Source: Syngnathus acus
Lineage: Eukaryota; Chordata; Actinopteri; Syngnathiformes; Syngnathidae
Length of the DNA: 64,000 nucleotides
Direction: 5' to 3'
NCBI RefSeq assembly: GCF_901709675.1
Contig: NC_051088.1
Location: forward strand, 24,246,193-24,310,192
Positions 51,274-61,000 of the stretch are shown one piece after another. The notes under the pieces are model-generated. The model saw only the letters and a program-made list of their open reading frames with translations, did not search any database and was not told where the DNA came from. Within the stretch, counting starts at the first letter, position 1. Each line of letters opens with the position of its first letter. The position numbers and the translations under genes are program-made.

Positions 51274-53433
51274 TCATCGTTCAAGTGTCCCCATTAGAGG
51301 TTCTAAAACACCCAGGAGAGACACTTCAAACTCCTGATCTGAGAAGCGAGCAACTGACTGTCGGGCGTTGCGTCGTATCTGCAGGCGGTTCGCGGGCGCC
51401 ATATTTAAGATCTCCTCCATGGCCTTAGCGTAGCTGTCCTCGTCATCGGCGAGGAAGCCCGTCTGGCCTCCCTCGAAAGGCACCACGATGTCCAGCTTGG
51501 GACCGCCCGACTTGTGGGCGAGGATCACTTTGCCTGCTGCCATGCACTCCACAACACCTGGAAGTGAGGAGAAGGGATGACACATCGAACCAACCAACAA
51601 ACAAGCAGGTCAGTGATGCTCAATTTACCAATCCCAAAGTGCTCGTTCCACATGGTGTGCAGTCCAATAGTGGCGCTGCCCAACTCTTGTTTTAACTCCG
51701 CAAAGGGGATGTTGAGTTTAAACTCCACCCTGTCGCCCACGCCGAGCTCTTGGCACAGCCCCCGCAGCGTCAGTACCCTATCCTCGTCCTCCTGATTCCG
51801 GCATCCTCCGATCAGGATCAGCTTCAGAGTCTCCCTGCCTTCGCCGGCCTCCCTCCGCCGATCCAGCGCCTTCTTGAAAGCTTTGATCTGCAGACGGTGG
51901 TCCTTCTCAGGGCGGAACTGCCCGATGGAGACGATGGAGTGGCATTTTTTCTCTTCGTCCTCTTCAAGCGGGACGTCCAGGAATGCGCTGACGTCGCAGG
52001 GTGGGTGGACCACGCTGGTACGGTTGGAAGCGTGCCACAGTGACAAGATGTGCTCAAGCGTCCAGGAGGAGTTGACCATGACCAGGTCACCGCAGGAGCC
52101 GGCCATGCCGTAGAGCACAGCAAACAGGCAGTAGTAAAGCACCTTGAACATGCTCAGGAACATACTGTCCGAAATGTAATCAGGGTTGTTGAACCTAAGA
52201 CGAGAATCGTTCATAATTAGGGTCACGGCGTCATCGGTATTACGCTCGCAAAAGCATACCTGGGGTTCCTTTCTCTTACCACCGACAGCATGTCAGTGCT
52301 GATGGTGGGGTAGTGCACGTAAGCACATACACGGCATCCTCCCAGGTAGCGGAAAAGCGGCAGGGTGAAAGCGTATCCCATTGAGTCGATGTACATGTCG
52401 GGGACAAATTCTGTAAGCGCCTCCCATCCCAAAAAGATGGAGCCCATGCTTTGCCCGAGCAGGGTGAAGTGAGGAAACAGACTGGGCTCCACGAGAAGTC
52501 TCAGCCTCAGGAACACAAAGTGAACGGGCCGCGGAAGCACGATGTTGAATCGGCGCCGAGCTCTATCCACGATCTCATTGGCCGGAACGTCCAGGTCGCC
52601 GGTGTAGACCACGACGTCGATGTCCGGGTAACTGCATAGGCATGTGGACGCGTTGTTAATTTGAGTCTCGAAACAAATTCGGCGTAATCCGTCGAGCGCA
52701 CCTTCGTTGCAGAGCCCTGATTGCACACCAGAGCACCCTCTCGCCCCCACCGCCAGCGTTGCAATAGGGGTGGAAGAACGCCACCGCGGGACGTCCGGTC
52801 CTGGCATGTCGAGCGCTCCTTTTGCCTTTCAGCCACAGACGTACTGCCAGCATCAGCAGGACCAGCACGCCAAGCAGGAGCAAACACACAAAAAGCAAGT
52901 GGAACAGCACCTGCCACAGGAAACTTACACACAACAGTCCATCATCAACACACAGGTCATTGTGGTGGTGACATTGGACCACACTGAGGTCTGGATTTAA
53001 AATGTTGCCTCTGTCATGTACAAAGTGTAAACAATAATATTGGAAACAGCTCTCAGTGTGATGCAGGATTGTTCTGCAGAACTGAAAACCACTGATTAGT
53101 TTGTGTAATTTGTGAGTATATGTGCAGGCAAATCAAAAACCAAGTATTGGAATAATCCTTGGAAAAAAAACTCTCAGCGGAAACCTATGTGAATACAATG
53201 AAAACTATCAATATTATTACTATCGCGTTACGTTGTCGTCATATGTACGCAACTCCAATTACCGACAAACTCTCTGTACACTGATTAGCTTGCCTTTTAC
53301 ATATAAAATAAAATAAAAAATAGTCCGAAATCCCAACGGTTTCCACAGTCTATTACGATTTTTACACGGAAAGACGTGTTTTAGAGAGTGACTGGTACCT
53401 TAGACATAGTACGAGCTCGTCGTGTGCCGACAT
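51274..53433 (-). CDS. alg11: GDP-Man:Man3GlcNAc2-PP-dolichol alpha-1,2-mannosyltransferase
   Basis: ALG11 adds the fourth and fifth mannoses, in alpha-1,2 linkage, to the lipid-linked oligosaccharide on the cytosolic face of the ER, for N-glycosylation. Five exons on the minus strand, in transcript order: 53433-53399, 52923-52702, 52631-52260, 52194-51629, 51557-51274. They encode 492 residues, the same length as the human protein. The 35-bp first exon ([11 protein letters not shown]) was chosen over an in-frame ATG at 52982 because it restores phase, length and N-terminal similarity. A transmembrane anchor follows (about residues 16-40, [20 protein letters not shown]). GT4-type motifs are intact: [17 protein letters not shown] near the N-terminus, GQFRPEKDH in the middle, and the EX7E motif in NEHFGIGVVE near the C-terminus. 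It is head-to-head with cpb2. Confidence 0.94.
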
Positions 53434-53988
53434 GTTGCCAACTGCAAACACGAAACTGCAGGCGTCACCTTTCAACCCTGCCCACTTTTTAAGTGTGGCT
53501 TCATTTTCATAGCGCCCTCTTTAGGTGAGGGTGTATAACTACATCGCAACGCTTTTCTTTTTCTTTTTCTTTTAATTGTGCTTGCTATTTTATGTGTACG
53601 ACGACCTTGAGTGCCCTGAAAGGCGCCTTATAAATAAAATGTATTATTATTATTATTATTAACATAATGAAGGCCAGGAGTCATCGTTTAAAAAAATAGA
53701 TAATCTTTCATTGTACACTTTTATTTTTTTATTTAATTAGTTATGTACTTTTATACTGTATTTGCATTTTACTTCTATCCTTAATGTCTAAATGTTTGAC
53801 TTATACATTTTAAATACCTGCTTTGAGCAGGATTTTACCTGTTTCCTCGTAGCTTTACAGACTGATCTATGCCCCCGGCTCTCTGGGGAAAAAAGCCAAA
53901 GTTTAACTTCTAAATAAACACTTAAATCAATAACATCTCCCTAAGCTCACAGTCTGAGTGAGCGTCTGTCATTTTCACCCTTTCCATC
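53434..53988. promoter_or_regulatory. Divergent intergenic region between alg11 and cpb2
   Basis: 555 bp between divergent start codons, which must contain promoter and 5' UTR elements for both genes. About a tenth of it is the SINE-like tail at 53600-53661. No specific factor sites were assigned. Confidence 0.5.
53600..53661 (+). repeat. SINE/LINE 3' tail with (ATT)n
   Basis: Reads CCTTGAGTGCCCTGAAAGGC, then GCCTTATAAATAAAATGT and about six ATT units. This tail is shared by several vertebrate SINE families. The SINE body upstream is degraded or missing. Confidence 0.7.
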
Positions 53989-56586
53989 ATGAAGACATTT
54001 GTAATCTGGATTGTTTTAATGGGCCAACTTCCCAAGATGGGATACTGCACTGAAACACAGTAAGTTACACTTTTTGTGTCTGATTATGGCCCGAGGAAAA
54101 ATAATGTCAATCCAATTATTTGTATTCCTCTTTTTTTTTTGGTAGCGACCAAATTCTGTCAATGACACCAACAACACCAGAACAAGTGGGCATTGTGAAG
54201 AATATCTCCAGTCTATATGAGGTAGAATAGAGTGGCAGGCAGGCATTTTGCTTTGTTTTTCTTTCTGCTCTTGCATTGTGTCCGTGCGATATGTCCACAG
54301 ACGGCATTGTGGCAGCCGGTCCATCCTCAGTATATCAAAGAAGAAACTCAAGTTCACCTCTTTGTACCTGCAAACAGCTCAGCCGCGGTCAAGGACTTGC
54401 TGCAGCGATATGATATAACACATGAGTATGTTACTTGTCTTCACACATACACACAATTTTATGTAGTAGTTCCATCCATTTGAATGAACTGTTAATTCTG
54501 TGCGCAGAATTATGAAATGTGTATATATATACATAAATATATTTATTTTTTATAACAAGTGGTCCAATGACCAAGTTGTATATGTATGTTGGGGTATTTC
54601 AGTGGAGGGAAACGTTTCTACAGCTTTTGTGTTTTTTTTAGAGTGTTACTGGACAACACCAATGACCTGATTGAAATGCAGACGAGGAACGATTCGGCGG
54701 ACCCAAGAAGCAGCACAAGTTTCTATGAACAATATCATAGCCTGGAGGATGTATATGCCTTCCATCGTACGCTGGATTCTCTCATTATGCAGAGATGACC
54801 TGCTACTTTTTTTGTTATGGTCTCCTCTTCAGATCTATTATTGGATCAACAGGACTGCTCAGGACAACCCAAACACCATCGAAACCATTCTTCTGGGTTC
54901 TTCATTTGAGAAGCGACCGCTCTATGCTCTGAAGGTCTGCACGTTCATCCATCTCCGACAACAAAAAATTCACAAACACTGCCTTAGGAATATTTGGGGA
55001 ACTGCTCACAGGTGTCACTTAACAGAGAGAATAAGAAAGCCCTGTGGATTGACTGTGGGATCCACGCCAGAGAATGGATCTCTCCTGCTTTCTGCTTGTG
55101 GTTTGTACAATATGTGAGTAGATCTGCTTTGTATGTTTTGTGGGTTTGTACACAAATCATTTGGCTGAAATATTTTCCTCTCTGCAGTCCTTAGTGTTTT
55201 ACAAGCAAAACCGAGACATAACTGACATTTTAGACAACATGGACGTTTACGTCCTACCCGTGATGAATCCTGACGGGTACCAATACACATGGACTACGGT
55301 AAAAAATGCATTTGGCAGAAGTGCACATTCATTTATAGAGGATGTGTGATTTAACTTTGTTGTATGTGTCTCAGGACCGGATGTGGAGGAAGAGCCGGTC
55401 AGTCACCACAAGCAGCTACTGTGCTGGTGTTGATCTAAACAGGAACTTTGACGCCAACTGGTGCAGTAAGTCTCTCTCGTACGCATACGAACACTGTACA
55501 CGTGGACAAAATTGTGTGTACACTTCCCATAAAAAGAGAAAAACCCATCATCTGTGGAATAATAATGATCATGATAGTAATGATACTACTACTACTAATA
55601 ATAATAATGCTAATGATAATATTAATAATTAAATGAATAATGATAATGATAATAATAATAGCCTAGACTGGGCAATAATGGATGTTAGCCTCAGCTAATA
55701 TTTTGTTGTAGAACCACTTCAAGCCAGCAATTTTGTTACTCTCATAGTGACTTGAGGCAAGTCTTCATTTTTCTTCATTTTTAAGACAGGCCTGTCATTG
55801 TATGTTTTGTATTGATTAAATGGAAGGGTAGCAAAAATGTTGTCTATGTGTACAGTATTTTGAAATGCTTTGAATTCGCTGCTATTTGAAATCTGTGTTG
55901 ACCACCAGCGGAGGGAGCCTCCAAAGATCCCTGCAGTGAGATCTACTGTGGCGCCTTCCCTGAATCAGAACCCGAATCGGAAGCCGTAGCCAACTTCCTA
56001 CGCAGTAAGAAGGAAACCATCCAGCTTTACCTCAGCATCCATGCCTACTCTCAGATGCTGCTCTTCCCATACTCCTGCACCTTGGATGAGGCACAGAACC
56101 ACAATGAGCTGGTAAGAACTTCCTCCCAGCCCTAGAAAGTGGTGCTGTTTTATCAAAAGATGCTTTTATAATGAAAACACACAAACATCTTTTTTTCCCC
56201 CTATTGTGGATGTCAAACTTTCTCTCTTATTTAAGCTTCAGATGGTCCAAGAAGCTTCACGAAATATCAGACGATATTACAGAAACACCTACAAATATGG
56301 TGCAGGAGCACAGACCATATGTGAGTGAGTTATTTTACCTTCAAGTTGATTTGATCAATTCACAGTTCTGATGCGTAGCTCCAACTGATCCACAGACCTG
56401 GCTCCGGGTGGCTCTGATGACTGGGCGTACAATCTTGGCATAAAATACTCATTCACATTTGAGCTCCAGGACCGTGGACGTTATGGTTTTCTCCTACCAC
56501 CGTCTCACATTTCCCAGGCGTGCAATGAAGGCCTCCTTGCCCTGAAGACCATTGCTCAAAGGGTCATAGAAAAAGCACAAGCTTGA
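53989..56586 (+). CDS. cpb2: Carboxypeptidase B2 (plasma procarboxypeptidase B, TAFI)
   Basis: A secreted zinc metallocarboxypeptidase zymogen; in mammals the thrombin-activated enzyme trims C-terminal Lys/Arg from fibrin and slows fibrinolysis. Eleven exons (53989-54059, 54146-54221, 54301-54425, 54642-54750, 54833-54934, 55012-55113, 55188-55298, 55375-55465, 55909-56111, 56236-56320, 56396-56586) give 421 residues (human 423). A signal peptide is visible ([14 protein letters not shown]). The propeptide runs to the activation site at Arg113 in [18 protein letters not shown]14 residues are complete: zinc ligands His179 and Glu182 (GIHAREW) and His307 (SIHAYSQ), substrate-binding Arg255 (LNRNF) and catalytic Glu381 (FTFEL). 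Asp366 in GGSDDW is the S1' residue expected for basic specificity. CPO was considered because it neighbours FASTKD2 in human, but the activation-site context, Asp366 and linkage to zc3h13 favour CPB2. Confidence 0.92.
55577..55661 (+). repeat. Imperfect (AAT/GAT)n microsatellite in cpb2 intron
   Basis: An imperfect trinucleotide array mixing ACT, AAT and GAT units within the cpb2 intron 55466-55908. Confidence 0.85.
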
Positions 56587-56692
56587 AGAAATCCTTCTTC
56601 AAGGGTTTGAGTAACAGTCCCAAGAGGATTTGGTTCAAACCTGGAAATGACTGTTGCTGAATGTCATCAAGGCCGACCATAAATTCAAACGC

Positions 56693-56698
56693 AATAAA
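56693..56698 (+). terminator. Candidate cpb2 polyadenylation signal
   Basis: AATAAA lies 107 bp after the cpb2 stop codon, followed by A/T-rich sequence. This is the first canonical hexamer downstream of the gene. Confidence 0.6.
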
Positions 56699-58042
56699 AG
56701 AAAACAATCATTTTTACTGTAAACACAATTTGTTTTGTTTTAATTTAAGTGCAAATGTACATGAATGTATTCAATAAAATGAAAAAAGAAATATCAAACA
56801 AATAAATAAAAGTGTTGATGAACAGAAATATCCGAAACAAGGTAGAAGATGTTATTTAAATAAAGTTGAATAATTGAATGAGAAATTGTCATTATAATGT
56901 ATTACATTTTAGTGTTATGTTCAAAGGTTGCAGTGTATAATAGCGCCGTTAGATGGCGCTATTATAACTCATAGGTCTCACGTTGCTTTTCACTCCTACC
57001 AAAGAAGACCACAGGCTATGACGCTCGTCCACCGTCAAAATGCGGGCTCCCCGGGAAGTATTAGTATTTGCTTTTAAAGAATAAATGTAATTTATTCCGT
57101 TGGTAAATCTTTATAGTAACATTAGATGCGACACCGATTCAGAATCCTGGGTAAGTCGTCTTGTTGTCCGTTCATCGTGCAGCACAAAGCCTTAGAACCA
57201 CAAAGGCCTCGCGCTCAATGAAAACACTGTCTTCGAGTTAGCTTAGCCTCTTTCGTTTGTTTGCCTCAAACGTTGAGCATGCCGAAGTTTTGCTATTGGC
57301 TCAATTCAGATTTTCCGTCATAATGTCACTTTATGTTGTCAGGATTAGAATCGACCTTAGCCTTTTCGCCGCGCAATTTAGGTCACGAACTACGTAGATA
57401 AGGAGGCATGTTGCTTTGCCAAGGCTCGCACACTGGCGTGCCATTTATGAAGTGTTTTTTGTTTGGGCCAGCAAAGCACTCTTTCGCTCATAATTATATA
57501 TTATAATTATAATTCACGAGTGTTAATTGTGTAGCCCACAGTAATCGTCCTTGTATAGTTCACACGCAGTCAAAAGTCAAGTTGGACTCTGCTCTTCGTA
57601 TTTAATTTTATTTATATGAGCACAGTATTATGGTTTTTTTTTTTCTAGGGGCGGGCGATGTCAGTCTAATTTTAATTTATCAGTACTCGTGACGGCGGAC
57701 AATACCAGTATTGGCCAACTTCTCGTTGCCAGTTCACAATCAGGAACTAGAAATGAGAAGAATTGCCATTAATTTCATGTAGTTTTAAGGTCATTCTTAT
57801 ACTGTATTGGGATATATAGGTCTTACTTATAATCATTGCTTTCTGGGGAAATTTAGTGCTGTTGCAGTAGCTGAGTGTTCTCGAATGAAGGTCAAAGTCT
57901 GCTTTGTTGTCAATTTCTTAAATGTAACAGCGCTCACCGTTTAAATGGCTGTATTGAGTTCACACTGACTGGGTTACATTGTTGCATTTTTCCAATCGTG
58001 TAAAAAGAGATTTTTTTTCTTGTTTTTCGCCAGTCCTGCAGA
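56699..58042. other. cpb2-zc3h13 intergenic DNA and zc3h13 5' region
   Basis: From about 56930 the sequence becomes richer in CpG. A candidate non-coding first exon of zc3h13 ends at 57150 with the donor TCCTGG|GTAAGT. The coding exon at 58043 is preceded by an acceptor (CTGCAG|A at 58039-58041), so a spliced 5' UTR is required. A fragment GTCAAAGTCTGCTTTGTTGT (57891-57910) resembles the retroposon piece inside the hAT element at 38070. Confidence 0.45.
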
Positions 58043-61000
58043 ATGTCCAAGATCAGGCGGAAGGTTACAGTGGAGAATTCAAAAACAATATCCGATAGCA
58101 GCAGCAACACCGCATCCAGCAGCACCAGCAACCCCGCCGCCCCCTCGCGGCGGCCCAGCGTGTTTGAGAGACTTGGCCCGAGCACCGGGGGTAACGCTGC
58201 TGATGTATGTACCACACGGACTGAACATTATCTCTGTCATCATCCACTGCGATGAGTTCATTTTGCATGATCATTGTGTCTTTCAGAGTCACTGTAGAAA
58301 TTGGCTGAAGACGGGAAACTGCAGTTACGGAAACACTTGTCGCTACACACATGGAACTCAACCAAGAGGCAAAGGATTTAATTTCAGCCGGTATGATTGC
58401 TGCTGTAGAAAACAATCAAATGTATTTATTTTTTTCCCCCTGCTTAATGTTGTGATTGCAATTTAATATGTGAATCTCTGGAGCAGGTCAGCAGAGAGAC
58501 CCACCGGCGACTTGCGGGAGAGGATGAAGAATAAGAGACAGGACAATGACCCAGACAGTGTAAAGCGTGATTTGGATGAGCCAGTATCTCCCACAGAAAG
58601 AGTGAGTGCTATATTAAAGCTTTTTTGGAACAGGTCGATATGAAGTGGTGTGCATCTGTGTCTCGAATCACAGCAGAGAGACTCCTCCAGGGGTCGACAT
58701 AGAGAGAAAGATATCAAAATTACCAAGGAGCGTACTCCTGCTAGCGAAGAAGAGCCCGTAGAGTGGGAAACAAATCGCGAAGGTTTGGCAGCTTTTTTAT
58801 TTTCTTCTTCTCCTCCTCCTCATTTTTGACGCCTGTTTTTTGTATCACATTTTATTTTTTTGAAGGCTTTCAGTTTGTTTTCAGTCTATTCTTGGTGGAT
58901 TTGCAGACTCTGATATTGGTGAGTACGACTACGAGTTGTCACTCGAGATGAAACGGCAGAAGATTCAGCGGGAGCTGATGAAGCTGGAGCAGGAGAATTT
59001 AGAGAAGAGAGAGGAAATTGTTATCAAGAAAGACGAGACACCCACCAAACCAAGATCCACGGCCATGCAAAAAGTAAGAAGAAGCAAGGGTAGCCCCCTC
59101 CTCACCTTATCTGTCTACGGACAGATTGCATTTTGATTGACACAGCGTCTTGATATATATATATTTTTGCAATTTGATTCAGTGCAAGAGTAACAGCAAA
59201 TTCCTCGAGTGCTTTAACGTTACTTTTCCAATAATAGTGATTTTGATTCTCAGGCCTCCGCTGAGCCGTTACGATCCCGAGACTCCCCTCCACCCAGGAA
59301 GTCCAGTGGCTCCCCAAAACAAAAAAGTGGACTTAAAGGGTCAGGAAAGAAAGAGAAGAAGGCATCTGGATCTTCACCTGTCGCAGAAACTGCCAAGTAG
59401 GGTTCTTTAGACCTGTTTCCACCATGTCGTACTGTGAAAGTCAACGAAACTTAGGTTTAGGCAGCACAGATTTTGCGGAATGCTGTGAAAGTGCCAACAG
59501 GATGGGCAAACAATTTACATATGAGGAGGACATAATGACAATTTTGCTCTCGTTGTTCTTGCTTTTGTACCAGAACATCGAAAGGATCCCACAGCAAAAA
59601 GAAAGGCCCTCGTACACCCAGTCCACCACCTCCGGTGCCCCTGGAAATCCCCGTCGCTGTGAAGAAGCACAAAGGCAAGCATAAAAACAAAGACAAGTGT
59701 GAAGAGAAGCAAAAAGAAGGCAAAGACCGGGGACGTGATGCAGAAAAACACAAGGAGAAGAAAGAGAAACGCAGGTAAATACTGCATTTGTCACTCTGCC
59801 ACAATAACATTTATTTTTTCCCCCCCACACTCATAGTGCCGATTGATTCCATAGGGACCGATCTGACAGTTCTCATAAGGCAAAGCGCTCGGTGACCTCA
59901 GAAGACCGTTCTGGTAGTGTGTCACCTTCACCCTCAGTGAGGAAGAAGTCCACGTCTCCCAAAGCGTCTTCACATAAGGCCGCTCTTCTACCATCTCCGC
60001 CACGCAGGTCAGCACACTGCAATCGGATGGCTCAGGACCAGGGCTGCACACTTAACCTCGCTCGCTCGCTGTCTGTAGGTCTCCAACACCTCCACGGCAC
60101 CAGCGCACGCCCACACCGCCCCACAGGCGAGGCTCTCCTTCCTCCCGCTCTGACTCCTCCCCCCAGCGGCACTCGCCTTCACCTCGCCGCCGCCGCTCAT
60201 CCTCTCCCACCTACCACCGCAGCTCCACAGTCGCGGCCTCTTCTCTGCAGAGGTCCCAGCGCTCTCGTTCTCCCGCCACCTCTCAAGACGCGTCCTCCCC
60301 TCCCCGCCGATCGGCCAAATCCAGCCCCGCTCTGCACCACTCGCGAGGGCGCGAGAGAAGCCGTGGCGATAGAGAGAGGAGTCCGCACACTCTGGAGCGC
60401 AGACAAGAGCGCAGAGATGGTACAAATATTTTGGGTTCCTCCTCATTGTAATTCAGCTGTTACGCAGAAATAGAGATGACAATCTTGGGGTTATTTCGTG
60501 CATGTTTCAAGTTAAAGCTGTAGTCACTGTAGATGACCTTTGACTTTCTTTCCAACAGAAAGCCGCAAGAAGGGGGATAAGGACGGTAACCGTGACGACT
60601 GGGATTTTGACTCGGAGCAGGTCTTGTCGAGGGACAGCCGCGACGACAGAGAGGCCAGGGATGTCCGAGAGCGGCGGGATGGCCGAGATAGAGGACGGGA
60701 AATGACCAGAGAGCCTCGCGACCGCAGAGATGTGAAGGAAGCCAGAGAAAGCAGGACAGAAACCCGCTCCAATCGAGAGTCGTTGGAACGACGAGATCGG
60801 GAGCGTGAGAAAGAGAGGGAACGGGAGAGAGAGCGGGAAAAAGAGAAAGAAAGGGACAGGATGGACACCCTCAGAAAGGAGGAAACGGCCCCGGAGGACA
60901 GGAGTTACGGAAGGGCTCACGGGCGTGAAGAAGGAGCAAGGGAAGGGCGGACAGAGACCAGAACAGATCGAAACAGCCGCGGGAGGGGACGTGATTTCTC

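Noticed and set aside
52656-52982. ATG at 52982 as the alg11 start
   Set aside because: It gives a His-rich leader unlike the family; the exon at 53433-53399 restores similarity and the exact length.
53989-56586. Assignment of the carboxypeptidase to CPO
   Set aside because: CPO neighbours FASTKD2 in human, but the Asp at the S1' position, the Arg activation site followed by a YEQYHSL segment, and linkage to zc3h13 point to CPB2.
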